Below the pieces are notes generated by a model. That model saw only the letters and a program-made list of their open reading frames with translations. It was not told the origin of the DNA and did not search any database. DNA of 64,000 bases from Chiridota heheva (taxonomy: Eukaryota; Echinodermata; Holothuroidea; Apodida; Chiridotidae), in the NCBI GenBank assembly GCA_020152595.1, contig JAIGNY010000456.1, positions 156,501 to 220,500 of the forward strand, read 5' to 3'. Position 1 is the stretch's first letter. Each line of letters begins with the position of its first letter. A program made the translations under genes and the position numbers. Shown here in pieces: positions 30,301 to 45,300 of this stretch.

Positions 30301-33300
30301 ACCTAAAATCAAAGAAAATTTCCCCAAAATGATGGTAAAATTGAGAGAACATTAAGTAAAATTATTTGAAATTTTGACAAAATTTTCCTGATAATCGAGA
30401 AAAATTGCCTAAATTTGTCAAACAGTTCACCAATTTTTAAGGAAAGTGCCCGAAAATGTACGAAATTTCTCAAAATTGAAGAAAATTTCACAAAAAGGAA
30501 TGAAATTTTCCTTTAATTGACAAACAATTTACCAAAATTTTAAGGAAATTTCCCGAAAATTGAAGAGACTTTCCGATAAGCAGCATCGTCAGGGATGGAA
30601 TTCAATTAACCAGTGCAGTTTTTCCACTTGTAACCGGGAAATTTGTTAGTTCTTTTCATACCCCCTGAGGTGACCCCTTCCTACTCCCTTACCTAACACT
30701 ATGTACCAATATGGTTAGGAGTTCGTGTACAGGGTTTCATATGATGGAGCCTTTTATTTTTGCCATTAACTTCTTCAGCCACCCCCCCCCTTCCCCCTCT
30801 CCTCCAACCTCAAAAATTGCTACTCGGTCCTTGAGATCTACAGTAGAAGGTTGGTGCCCTCACCATAACTTTTTCAATTGTTAGCATTTTTTAAAGAAAA
30901 TTTATTCTCTTTTGAACTAATTCATGTTTTTTTTCCCTTCTTATTTTCTTCAGGTGGTACATTATATTTATTTTACTAAATTATGTTTTATTACTTTCAT
31001 GGCATATCCAATGGTTTTTAAGCCTATAAATCTCCAGAAGAATACAATAAAATATGAAAAAACTTGAGTGGATGTGAGGATGTGATGTCACAATTAGTCT
31101 GATTACAGTCGTTTCTACACTAACGCTGAACAAACTTTAATATCTCCTTAATGCAATAAAATATTAAGTAGTTTCTTCGTCATTCTTTTGACGTCCCCTG
31201 TCATATAACATGAACTTGCGTGACCACGGATCTAATCATGTATACAAGAGCATCACTTGCACAGTAACTCAACCCACATAACAATAAGTGAAATATTGCA
31301 GGACCCATGCTTAATAATTTAAGGATTGGGTTCAGTGGTTAAGCATGTTTATCTTATATGAAAGACGACTTCAAATAAAACAAAATGGTGAAGAAAGCAT
31401 TCAAAAACCTTATTCCGTTAAGGAGATATTTAAGTTTAAAGTTTGGTATAATTTGTGTAGAAAAGACTGAAATCAGACTAGTTGTGATGTCATAGCCTCA
31501 GATTTCTCAAAGTCTTTATGTATTCTATCATATTTTGTCCTTAGGAGCACTTAGCGAAATCATCTTTTTAAAAGTATGTAACTTTATTTTTCAACTACAA
31601 TTTTGCTTTGGATAATCCAGGTGGAGAATCTGACATGGAATGACCCTAAAGTCACTACTTACCTGGATACGATTTTCTGATGAATACTTATCATCTGCGG
31701 AAACATAAAATGTGAAGAAAAGCTGCTCCCCATAGTAGTAAAATAATCTTGACATGACGCTGTTGAATTCCGAATTGTTTGGATCTAATGTACCAGTGAC
31801 GTTCCACCCTCCCATCTGAAAAAAATTAAGAGGAAAAAGAAGTACGATGAGCAAAAGGAAAAGAATGCATCTCATACAAAATTTGACAGAATGTAATACA
31901 AAATTTGGTAGAATGTAACACAACATTACTGTATTATTCAAAAATGTTATGCAACATGACTTCTTTTGAAATAGAAAAGAAAACAATTCCAACGCAAAAT
32001 TCAAGACATTGCTCGTTGCAGCTTTTTAATTTTAGGCTTCAAGGAAAGCTATCGTCCCAAATGCAGAAGTGAACGCCGCCGTGCTGGTAACGTCACTTCC
32101 GCTTTTCAATTTTCCTTCTTGATAGCAAGAAATCTGCGATGTTATCGATAACAAATGAAGGCCCCTTTGTTCAGTCCGACGCATGTTTGCAGTTCAAAGC
32201 TTTCTAAGTAATTCCATTGTTACTTTATCCCCCTTTAGACCACGCCCACAAAAGGCACCTGCGCATCACTCAAATATCACTTTAACAAGGATTAATAGTC
32301 ACCCTTGTAGGACCATGCCTGGGGCATGTGCTTCACTCCATTCTAGTCCAACAAGGGTTAAGTCACCCTTATCAGACCACGCCCTAAAGGGAACCTGCCC
32401 GGAAAGGGGACCTGCGCTTCATTAACTTTCAGTCTGACCAGGGTTAATGCTCTGCTGCATTATTTCAAATGCATACAGTTGATCATGCAGTCGTACCTCT
32501 GACAACTTTAAAAGGAAAAAGATGCTTAGAAGTTATGATTGGCCAAGTCAATCGAAGAAACAAAATCATGCAATTACAAAAATATCTTTAGCCTTTATCT
32601 TTGGAAAGCTTTCAGCTATAACTCAAAATCTCGAAATTGAAAGACATTCTACTAGGAATTCAACATTCTCACACAAGGATGATGAATTTGCTTTGAGTCG
32701 TGAAACCTTGCAGCAATTCAGTAAAATAACTTCCTTTTGAATTCCTACACCTTTATGACCTGTACCCAATCAACTTCTAGCAAGAATAGACTTCCCATTT
32801 TTTCCAGTGATCGAGATTTACGAAAAGAAATAGAAAAGTTAACAAAAAGATTGAGAGTTGTTCACGCAGTCATACAACACAAATTTTTAAATAAATTAAA
32901 TTTCATCAATTTGACACCAAGAGCGCTTTTATCAAAATTAAAAACTTATCAGCTTAGATTTTAAAACTTTTCTGATCTGTATCAAAATTGCTGTATATCC
33001 ATATACCTTTGAATGGTTGTATAGAGCTCACATGCTCCAAATATATGACCCCCCCCCCCCTTCCTGGCATTAATGTTACTGCCATGTGTCCATATACCTA
33101 CATAGATGTGCAGTTTTATAGAATCCAGACCGTGCACCCCCAGATATATGACAATCTATCATGGGGTAGCCTACATCCCACCCTTCCAACTCCCCCTATC
33201 GACATCACTAATATGTGCCCTTAGACCCTTAACCCTTACTCTCCCAGCGTCACGGTGACCGTGACAGTTACAATCCATTTTCCAAAAATGTTTTTGAGTA

Positions 33301-36300
33301 CCTTCCCAAAATCCTATAGAGCTGCAAATAAGTTCATTCAAACCAGATTGAATAGATCTTTCATAATATGGTTATTTTGTTGGGGGGTTAGATTGAAATT
33401 TTTTGAGTAAAATCGTTACAAAAAAGTGCATTTTTTAAAAACGGGCATTTTTTTTTTTTTTTTTTTGAAAGACGAATGTCATACGTGAATATTTTTTCTA
33501 TTTTTTTTTTCTTCAGGTAAAGTATAAAGATAGTTTGAATTGTTGGTTGCTACACGATTTTTACTTGTACTTGGTCAATGTTTGTGTTTTGTTGAGAAAA
33601 TATGCAAAATTTGTGATTTTGGGCCATTTTGGACCTTTTTGATAAAAAAATATAAAAACGCCCAAATATTGTATTGAATTTTTAAAATCTCTACGGGTAG
33701 AGGAGAAATAGATCTTTCAGACGAACTATTACAATAACAGATGCACCCCCTCTACATGCCTAAAAGGTCTCTGATGATGACGTCAATTTGCGTCTTTTTT
33801 TTTTTTTTTTTTTTCTTCGCACATTCAACATCACAAAATACAAGTTACAACGTCGAACGTGCCTTCCGACTCCTATGTTTTCTTCAGAATAATGATGACT
33901 CAGAGGGGTCGGAAGGTACTTCTGATGAAGAAGATGTACCAGAACTCGACCAGATTAAGGAAGAGGAGAATATAGAGCCTGCTGAGATGGATAGTGATCT
34001 GTTCCAAATTACGGAGTTGGTGAGTGTTTTCTTCCAAAATAGCGAAAGTACTACATTGTAAATGTGTAGTAATAAAATAAGGCTTATAGAATTCTAATGA
34101 TAAATTAGCGTGGATTTTTTGCTTGTTACGATAAACAAGTAAAAGGGACACTAAAATCACATAAAAAAAAGGATTTAGGTCCTTTCTATAATAGCCCGGA
34201 TGAAACAAATGAAAGCTGAACCCCAATAATAACATTTCTAAATGGACTGAAATATATGTATTTCCCAATGGCAAAATTGTAAATTTAGGCCTACTGAAAT
34301 ATGTGTATTCCCAATATCACAAAATCCAAGTTCCATTATTTCAGGGGCCGAAATCATAATTTTATGGGAAAAAGTGGAGTAGGGGTTCCATGTTAGGGCA
34401 AAATACACATGTTGGGGGTGCCCCAGGCCCATTTAGAAGAGAATGCTTGTATATAAACCTAGTACCGGTACATTATTTTTATGCCCCATTTTTTAGGACC
34501 ATGATCCTTTTCCCCTCCCCCTGGCTATGCCACTGTTGTGGTGATGACTAGATCGATAAAACAAACATTTTGGACCCCTGTATGTACCCCCGGGCTTCCC
34601 CGCTGTAAAAGTCTGTCCCCACGGTTACCACAAAATTGTGGGGCAGGTTAGAAACCACAATAAGATGTTATGCGATAACATGTTATGCGTATGCTTGAAG
34701 AGGACGAGCCACCCGCTACTAGAAACCACAATAACATGTTATGCGATAACATGTTATGCGTATGCTTGAAGAGGACGAGCGCCCGCTACTCCCCAACCCA
34801 AGAGGAAGAGGGACAGACCGTTGAAGATGAGCCCAGGCCCCTCTTCCAGGCCTTCCGCTGCAGTCTCGCCACCATCACCACTCAAAGAAAATCCAACTGC
34901 AGCGGAAAAAGCTGCCTTCAAAACCAGGGAGGAAGAGCGGAACGCTCGGCTGCAGGAGATAACGGTCGAAGGTCATCCCTGCAGCCGATAAAGACTATCA
35001 TCTGTGGGAAGTACTGGTGGAGAGTGACCGGGATCGACACGAGGTCTTGGTAACTGGTTATGGGAAGACCAAACTAAAGTAAGTTGAATGAATATAGTTG
35101 CAATTTTTAAATTTATTTTCTATTCTATTTGCAGCAACAAGGTATAGCAGAAGACTTTACAAATTTGGACCTTTTCGGCAAACATTTCTTATGAATTCCA
35201 TGTGGAATGAACAGAAGTAAGTGTCCAATAGATAATCAGCATAGTCTATCAACATAAAAGTAGCTGTGAAGCTTGTAATGGCTGAAATTGGGTCAGAAAT
35301 AAACAAAAACACTTTCGTGCATAATAAATGAGGTAAATGACCTAATTTGCATATCATTTGCATAATTTCTTATTTCATTTTTTGCAAATGATGATGTAAA
35401 CATCTTGTTTTTCTGCATTCTATTAGTTTTGGACATCATAGAAGGGGAAAATGCATTTTTTTGGAAAATTTAGTGCCATTAGATAGATTATTCACAGAAT
35501 CGGGGGATAATTTTTAGGTCAAAATGTACCCAATTTTTCATATTTGCGTCATTTTTTTTCTTCTGATTCCTAAAAATCCATGAATAGTATCAATTGAAAG
35601 GTCCAAGGACCATTCAGAAATTCTATCCATATTTTTTTGCTATTTAGCCACAAGGCACAAGCGTGTCATAAAGATAGAATGTTTGGAGACCTAATATGCT
35701 AATTCAATGACCTAATTTGCATATTTGAGTTCGGAAATATGCACATTTTTGGAAAGTTCAACATGTTAGCTTTCATAAAAGTCGAACTTGTTTTGGTACA
35801 AATGGAACAGAAAGTGCTGAAAAAATCCTCTTTCCAAAAATTTCAGAAATAGTTTATTCTATTTTTGGAACCTTGGGAGAGTAAGGGTTAAACATGTTTG
35901 TGCAGTATTAGAGAGGCCAGAAAGTCGCTCAAGATATATGAAAAGCTACCATGCTATCATGGGGAACATTTTCCCAATGCCCCCCCCCCCTCCTTTGCCC
36001 CCCCTCCTTTGCATTGACACCACTGCTATGTGGACATAGACCATTATACATGCTTGTGCAGCTTTATAGAGGTCAGACTTCGTACTCAATATATGAAAAG
36101 GTACCATAGGCCACATTCCCCCAATGCTCCCCCTTGCATTGACATCACTGCTGTGTGTCCGTAGACCTTTATACATGCTTGTGCAGCTTTATAGAGGTCA
36201 AAACCCGTACTCCAGATATATGAAAAGCTACCATGCTATCATAGGACACCAATCCCCTAATGCTTCCCATCCCCAATGCCCCCCCCCCCTATTGACAATG

Positions 36301-39300
36301 CTGCTATATGTCTAAAGACCAGTATCATGGGGCACATTCCCCCAATCCTTCCCCCTCCCCCGTATTGACACCACTGCTGTGGTTTGTAGACCATTACACA
36401 TATTTGTGCAGATTATAGAGGTCAAACCTCATATTCCAGATGTGAGCTGACAGTCTTTATCCACGGCTGTAAGCATAGGCAGGATTTGAAGGGGGAAAAG
36501 GGGGACTTTTCCCCCTCCTCCACCTTTTTTCCAAATTTGCCCCCACTTTTTTTCCAAATTTGTATCTTCTGTATGATATTTTTTGCATCTTAGCATAATT
36601 TCCCCTATCTTTACTTTTCCGTGGGCTGTGAGTAACATTTACAAGCAAGATGGTTTAAAAGATGTGAAGTGAGGCATTGCAATGTAGGACTTTTATGAGA
36701 CTGTTAATGTCAAGATATTCCTTGAATGTTCAAAGGATTATATCTCAATGATGACCTTGATACTCAACTAATTAGCTTGTTGGTGCGATGGTCAGTGATT
36801 GTGTAAACATTTCGACCAATCAGAAACATTTTGTTGATCTTCCGTGCAGTATTCACATTAACACGATATCTGGCCTTTCCAGCAATTTTTTACTTCATAT
36901 CCAAGGAATGTCAATTTCTTCAATATTTTGCAGTTACGCTTCGTAGACTTATCACGCTCTCTTTAAATGTCTTCATTTTCGGGACATTTTCTTTAGTTTT
37001 TGGGAAATTTCCCTCATTTTCGGGAAATTTGCTTCATTTTCGAAAAATTTGCTTTATTTTCAGGAAATTTGCTCCAATTTTCATGAAATTTACAACATTT
37101 TCAGTGAATTTAGTCCTTCATTTTTTGGAAATTTGTATCAATTTTGGGTAACTTTCCTTCATTTTTGGGAAATTTTAATCAATTTTTGGGAAATTTGCTT
37201 CATTTTAAGGAAATTTCTCCATTTTTGAAAAATTTGCATTAATTCTCTTGAAATTTGCTTCAATTTTTGTGAAATTTCCTTCAATTTCTGTGAAATTTCC
37301 TTCAATTTCTGTGAAATCTCCTTCATTTGGAGATTGTCTTCATTTTTGGGAAATTTTCTTCAATTATCATGAAATGTCCACGATCCATTTTCAGGAAATT
37401 TTATCAAAATTTGCAATAAATTTGCTGAACCCCCTTCCAGTACAAATAGTTTTATGGTGATAAGAGACTCGTACATTTTTATAGGTTTGTTGGGACAAAA
37501 ATCAAATCCTTTGCCCTGAATGTACAGATACGTCCTAAATCTGAGCTCACTTTATGAAAACAAATGTTTTGAACTCAAGAAGCACATGAAAACCCAGACC
37601 TCCAAGCTCCAGGTACATAACAAATTATCACTCACGTTCGATGATCTCCCACAAGGAATAACCGTGAAATAAATCTTCATTATATCACATCTGTCAAATC
37701 AATTACTCAAATATTGATCTGTTGTCATGAATGACACATAGCTGGGTATCTGTGAAATGTGTCCCAGATACTAGGAGAAGGTGAGTTAATGAAAATACAT
37801 GTGACGACAAAATTGATTGACAGCTCAGTGATACCATTTCAGGCTTGATATGGAAAACCAGAACCAAAAGGTTTTGTGGTTCCAATGCTTCTCATCAGTT
37901 GATTGATTTGCAAATTTTGTATTAACTGTCATGTCATTGCATATCATGAAATATTTGTTCCATGATGTTTATTCATAAGCCACTCCCACCATGTAGATCA
38001 ATAAAATAGAACCTCTTGACAACATTAGGATATGCACAATAATGAGCAACACTATCATAGCACGTATGATGCAAAAATGGTTTATCATTAATCCTATTTC
38101 AAGAATTTGTCAGTAAGCACCGCCTACTCATTAATATTCATGACATCACATCAATTTTTTTATTTTAGCCCATCCAATATGCATGATATCACTACCAAAA
38201 CAATAGGAAATATCTGCAGGTCGTATCTACTTCATAGTTTTTGAGATAACGTGTTTACAACCTTTTTGTTTCCAAAATCATATTAAGGCCCGCCCACTAT
38301 GCATATTCATGAAAGTCAACGTTTTCATACCATGAAAACATACAGACTAGCTAACATCATAATTAAACCAAATATAAAACAAAACAGACATGTGGTTGTT
38401 AAAATATATACATTTCAAGATTTTTACATTCATTGCCCTGTCTTCTCATTAATATGCATGACATCACCAGCACAAACAATAGGGCACATCTACGGACCAT
38501 GGGCTATCTGTGTACCAAATATAACATAAAATCCAGTTTACCATTCTTAAAATACTGTGTTTGCAAGCTCTTTTCAGCAAAATCATATTAAGCCCTATGC
38601 ATACTAATAAAATTCAACGTTTTTACGTCATAAACATGTACATACCAAAGAACAACATAATTATACCACATGTGAAACAAAACAGACATGTGGTTGTTAA
38701 AATGAGAATTTCAAGAATTTTAGATTAAGCTCATTAACATGCATGACATCACCCTCAAAAACATTAGGACACATCTACAGACCATGGGCCATCTGTGCAC
38801 CAAATATGAACATGAATCCAATTTACTATTCTTGAGATACCATGTTTACAAGCTCTTTTCATCAAAATATTAAGCCCTGCACACTATGCATAATAGTGAA
38901 TTTCAACGTTTTTACGTCATGAACATATACATATCAGCTAACATCATAATTTGACCAAATATGAAACAAAACAGACATGTGGTTGTTAAAATATTCAAGA
39001 TTTTTACATTAAGCCCCGTCTACTCATTAATATGCATGACATCACCATCAACCAGAACCAAAAGGTTTTGTGATTCCAATAGTTTTTTACATAAGCAGAT
39101 TGATTTGCAAAATTTGTATTAAATGACATTATTGCATATCGTTCCATGATATTCATTCAGAAGCCACACCCACCATACAGATCAATAAAAATGTTGACAA
39201 CATTAGCATTTACACAATACTTAATTAACAACATTATCATAGCAAGTAGTATGACATAAAAATGGTTGCTCGTTTATTCAATTTTAAGCATGTCAGAAAG

Positions 39301-42300
39301 TCCTGCCTACTCATTAATATTCATGAAATCACTACCACATCAGAACAAACTGTCCCTGAATGTAAAATAGACTAATCTTATTTAATTTATCGACTTTGTA
39401 ACAAGTTTCAAGATCTTAAGATTTGCATTGATAACGCTTTTGTAAAACAAACTACTTCTGTTAAATTTCTTGGACTTAATCTTGACCCCCAACTTAATAA
39501 TTGGAAGCCTCATATCAATATGTTATGTAACAAGACTGCCAAAGTTATGGGAATCCTGCATAAGATAAGTAACTTTGTACCACAGAAGGTTCTTATTTCA
39601 TGATCTTATTCTCTTATTTGATCACATTTGTCTTACTGTAATATTGTATGGGGAACTACTTACCCCAATCCTATCGCCTATTCATTCTCCAGAGGAAAAA
39701 AAGCTATTCGTGTAATCAGAGGTTGCGTTAGAATATTTTGCCTGGCGTATTTGCTTACAACAAGCTCTTGAAGTTTGGCGTATTTTGTAAATTTGCCGTC
39801 GTATGTACAGGGCATTGCGAAATGTACAGGGCATTGCGTAATGTACAGGGCATTGCGCGCTAGCGAAGCATGCAAGTAATTGTTAACACAACACACTTGT
39901 GTAGGCCTGCCTCGCTAAAGTGAATGAAAATTGCGCTTAAAATACCAAAAACATTACAAAATCGGACTATTAATATCACAAAAAATATTACGAAAAAGTT
40001 CATACCCAATCCTTGTATAATGTTGATTGTTGAGTCATGAATTTTGGATTAACAATCCCAAAATAAACTAGAAAATACTTTTGTTTATCGTATCCAAACT
40101 TTGATGAGGTTTTAGTGAACTTTGACCAATTGTCAACGATAATATACTATTCAGATCTTGAACACGCCTACTTCCTTACAGTATAGTAACTTGACTTGCA
40201 CACTGTGATCACTTCACAGATACACGATCAACACAATATAGGAGGAAAGTTAAATCCTAGCTCATAATATTGTTGACAATTGACAGCCTGCATTCAAAAC
40301 AACATCAAAACTTTTACATACACTGTACAGTGTACGTACATCATGCATAGGGCCTATGTACTAGCCTATATGTGTTCATGGCTGCACTTAGGCCATGTTG
40401 AATCATTCGGCCGTTAGTCTCGTAGTTGTGTCATTTTTCTTTTATTTGTGAGTAATTTAAAATCATTTTTGTGTAAAATAAAACTTTGAATCGCATCAGA
40501 GAGGTAAGATGTTCATGATTTTAGTTAGGTTAATGAAAAACCCTGGCGTAAAATTCCACATGCTATATCTAAATCTTACGACGCAGGCACAACCTGTGTC
40601 GTAAGAAATTTCAGCCATGGCGTAATATACGACAAATTTGTCGTTAACGCAATCTCTGCGTGTAATCACATCGTCAGACTATAAAACTCATACCTCACCG
40701 CTTTTTAAAGACTTAAAGATCCTCACTCTGTTCAACAGTTATAGATTCCAATAAGGTTTATTCATGTATTAGGCCACTAACAACCTTTTGTTTAATTTGC
40801 TATGCAGTCTCTTCAGACATCCATGGCCATTTTACTAGGCACTCGAGTAATTTACATGTGTACAGTATTCGCTCCTACATTCAGCTTCTGCTGTGTACAA
40901 CTGGAATACTCTTGATACTGTGACAAGAAAAGCCTAATCAGTTTCTATCGTTAAAAAACAATTGAAGCACTTACTGTTGTATAATCATTAAACACGTACA
41001 TTGTCAATTGTCTGCACCTTAAGTCACTTTGTTTTCTTCTTGATAATTTACATAAGGTGTGCGGGTGTGTGTGTGGGAGGGGGCTGCTGGGTTTCTATAG
41101 GCTTAGCTTACATGTTATAATAACATGGTAGTATGATATGCTGATCATCTTGTATAATCTGCATGTACCATAATGGGGTGGGGAGAGGGGGGGGGGGAGG
41201 GGTATTAGTCTATGCTATATGTATTGGGAGTATTTGTGGGAGTATCTTTTAAAATTTTGCCTTTAACATACCCAGAGAAACATTTCATACCATGTAAAAG
41301 AACTTCATCGGAACCAAAAATGCTATCCAACAGGTTGAATGACAGATGCAGCATTTACACCTGTGTAAAAGAGTTGGGAATGGAACAATTTTCAAAATTA
41401 TATATAGGTGTTGTTGTAACTAGCAATCTGAAGCCTTCTAAACAGTGTGTAATTTCTTTGATATGCTTCTTAAACTTATAACACCCCTTTAAATGTCCAA
41501 ATATGCCCTAAAATCTAAGCTCACTTTATGAATACTCACATGTTTTGGTTCCCATCAAGAAGCATATGAAAACCCAGACCTCCCCACTCCAGGTACATAA
41601 CAAGCTATCACGCTCGAGGATCTCCTCAAGAAATAACCATGAAATAAATGTTCATTATTTTACGTCTGTCAAATCAATTACTCAAATATTGCTGCTCTAG
41701 TTTCATGAGCGACACATCGCTGAGAATCGTGAAAAGTGTCCCAGATCCCATAGGAGAAGCTGGTTTCCAAAATGCAAATACTGTACAAGTGACGACTTAT
41801 TGACAGCTCCAATTTAAGTTACTTTTTGAGGCATGATATTGGAATAAAGTATATTGAGTGGCATACACTCAATTATCCTTTTTTCCCTTTTATTTGTAAG
41901 AGAGGGAGTACATCAATAACAGCAAGTGCCACCCCTGATCCAATAACCTTTCAATTCAAATGTGTGACAATTTCAATTGAATTAATGTATATAGATAGAT
42001 TTGTTATATTACATCCCTTTCTCAGGGTTATACAGAGATATCCATGGTCATGCATTATTGTGACAAACATTTTTCATGCAAAGTATTTTGTCTTTCATTG
42101 ACAAAATCCAAGACCTTAAACCACAAATTTATCATTTTTTTAATACTTTTCAGTTTTCTCTTCGAGTTGAAAAAATAAAAATTGATAATCTTCCAATAAG
42201 CAATACTTACGACAAGTTTATTGATCTTATAGAAAGTATGCCAGCCTATATCAACATGCTGTAAAAATATTTTGTATGTCATAAGCTTGTGCAATTAACC

Positions 42301-45300
42301 TTTCTGGGTTTAATCACCGCACAAATTTGCCTAGCAACAAAATCTGCGTAACTAAGTGGGGGCAAACATCCTATGCGGTACTGGTACACAGCTAGCTAAT
42401 GGCGCGTGCTCATGTAGTCAATGCAACTTACTGTACAAAACAAATTTCTGCACACACAGACTGAGTGATGGCAAAATGGTGAACAAAAATTGTGCTTAGG
42501 GCCTGCTGCGGGTCTTGTAAATCTGATTGCTGTTACCCAAAACAATTAGCAAACTGAATTTTCTTTACCCTATTTGCTAAACACTCTAAAAATCTGGAGA
42601 AGTGCCTTAAATGAATCAAAGCTTGCAGCAGGCCTCGCGAACATCTAAATGTCAATGCATTGGTAAAGCATGATTGCGGCTTTGAGGTTTGTTTGCCCCC
42701 ACATAATTACCACGTTGCTATGGTGGGCGTGGCCTATTTGGGAACCTAGAAAAGTTAATTTCAAGTTCTCTCTTTTTCAATGCTATAAAACTAAAATGGC
42801 ATGGAATTCTTCTTCTTACATTGTAAATTGTTATAAAAATGAGTTTGTTGTATTTGTGTAAATATAAGTTGTTTTGGTTTGGTTGAAAAAGCATAAATAA
42901 TTATTTGGGGGAAGAAAAAAAAAAATGAAAAATGTAAAAATGCACTTGTAAAGCAGTATCTCAGCAATTCATTAAACCAAAGCATTTTCAAATTCTTTAT
43001 AGGGTAGAATAATCCAAACCTTCATGAGAACCCCCCTCCCCCATCCCAGGGAGTGATGTTATCGCATGACATAACCTCAAGGTATCAACTCAATGTATTG
43101 GTACGCAAGGGCGGCAGAGTGTTAAAAATATTGGGGGTTTACGAAATTACAAAATACAAGTACAGTAGTGATGTTTTAGTTTGTTTAGTTTTTTCTGTAA
43201 TAAAACAAATTAAGTTCCCCTCCTCATAATTTGAGGATGGTACATTTACAACCCTACAAGCTACACTCTGTAGTACTGTTGGTAGTGGGGTGTGGGCATG
43301 GGCAGAAATTGCCTACTAAAAGTGGGTGGAAAAGTCGGAAATTGTGAGAGGGGGGGCAAAGTCAAAAATGGAGAAAAGTCCTAAGTGGGGGGAGAAGTTC
43401 AAAGTGGAGGTGTGGATGGAGGAAAATCATAACAAGATGCAAATTATCTGTAAAAAAGAAATGAGTTTAGAAAAAAAAGTGGGAGGGGCAAGTGCCCCTT
43501 TGCTCCACTAAATCCTGGATGTGGGGTTTGGGGAAATAGCATTCACTCTTATCTGTACATTATTCAGATGGTTAATGGAGACTCTCCATTATCCGATTTT
43601 CTTTTATTTGTAAATTAGAATGGCAAATACTGTCAGGGTTTGCATGCCCATGCAAATTGACACCCATATCATATGACCCAGCCAATTATACAAATGGCAT
43701 CTCACACTAAGTCCCACATGGCATCCCATGTACCACATGGCATCCCACCCCATGTCCCACATGGCATCCCACCCAATGTCCCACATGGCATCCCACCCCA
43801 TGTCTCACATAACATCCCATGTCCCACGTGGCATTCCATCATGTCCCACAGGGCATCCCATCCTATGACCCACATGGCATCCACTCTATGTCCCACATGG
43901 ATCACATCCCATGTCCCAAATGACATCCCAACCTATGTCACACTCTGTGTTACTTGTGGCATCCCACCATGTCCCACATGGCATTCTACCCTGTTCCACA
44001 TGGCATCCCACCCCATGTCCCACATGGCATCCCACCCCATGTCCCACATGGCATCCCACCCTATGTCTCACATGACGTCCCATAGGCTCCATAAGAAGTC
44101 TCATCCTAGCTATCACAGTCCCTGATTGAGCATACTATGTATGAAAGTGTCAGTTCATATAATAACTTATATGCAAATGAGTTCTTGAATAAAAAAAAAA
44201 AGGTGGAGTCAAATAATTATGCCTGATATAGCCCTTGGTGTATACAACATGGTAAATATTATATCATATGTCCCTCATGGCCCCATCCATGTCCCACATG
44301 GCATCCCTCCCTATGTCCATATGCAATCACATCCTGTCACACTCCCTGACTAAGCATACTACATCAAAAAGTCTGGTCAGGTCATATACTGTAGCAACTT
44401 TATGCAAATGAGCACAATAATAAAGGTGAAATTTAATAATCATGCCTTATACAACTGTTGGTGCCCAAATATTTTAAAGAATTTTAATGATTTTAAATCT
44501 CAAGTGCTACAAGAGAGACTTGAGGATCTCTGAAGAATATTGGAAAATTACATCATCTTACAGTTATCTTCTAAGGAAATATCAAAGTTGTTTTGCAGAC
44601 TTTTTAAGGAAACTAGTCTTCAGTCCTGTCTTAAGTATCTCTGAAAAACTTTAACATTTTATAAGGGAATTCTGAGCTTCCATAAGGATATCTGAAGGAA
44701 TTTTACCTTTTCCTGAGGAGCTCTGAAGGAACTTTAACATTTTCTGAGGAATTCTCAAAAAACTTTTAACATTTCTGAGGAAATCTCAGGACAAATCTGT
44801 CCGGACGGCCAGACAGATGGACGGACGTAATCACCATTACATAGGTTCGCATAATGCTTCACATGCGAACCAAAAATGGGATATATCAATACGATCAAGT
44901 GCCACCCCTGATCCAAAAATCTTTCAATTCAAATGTGTGACAATTTAAATTAAATTAAGGTTTAAAAAACTGTAGATAGTGGAGGTATTTGACATCCCTT
45001 TCTTAACAGCTAAGGTCATAAAGAGATGTCCACCAACAATTTCAAACTGATAAAACACTTGTCAAATTGATAAAACGCTTGTCAAACTGCTAAGATGCTT
45101 GTCAAACTGCTAAGACGCTTGTCAAACTGCCAAGACGCTTGTGAAACTGCCAAGATGCTTGTGAAACTGCCAAGACGCTTGTAAAACTGCCAAGACGCTT
45201 GTGAAACTACCAAGACGTTTGTGAAACTGCCAAGATGCTTGTGAAACTGCTAAGACGCTTGTGAAACTGCCAAGACATTTGTGAAACTGCCAATACGATT

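Larger units (their letters stand above)
33229..35891. mobile_element. piggyBac-type nonautonomous element, 2.66 kb
   Basis: TTAA at both edges with inverted ends CCCTTACTCTCCCA and TGGGAGAGTAAGGG. A palindrome GTCACGGTGACCGTGAC sits just inside the left end. An acidic peptide-coding stretch (33890-34010; DDSEGSEGTSDEEDV) recalls the acidic N-terminus of piggyBac-derived proteins. No DDD catalytic domain is present. A GC-richer segment at 34780-35080 may be captured sequence. Confidence 0.75.

Noticed and set aside
32522-32964. Two neighbouring plus-strand frames (72 and 75 codons) resembling a broken gene
   Set aside because: No recognisable motif, no splice sites in register, and repeats on both sides. 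They could be an old transposon relic, but this cannot be supported.
33229-35891. An intact piggyBac transposase gene
   Set aside because: Only an acidic N-terminal-like peptide and an unassigned segment are present; no catalytic domain can be read in any frame.
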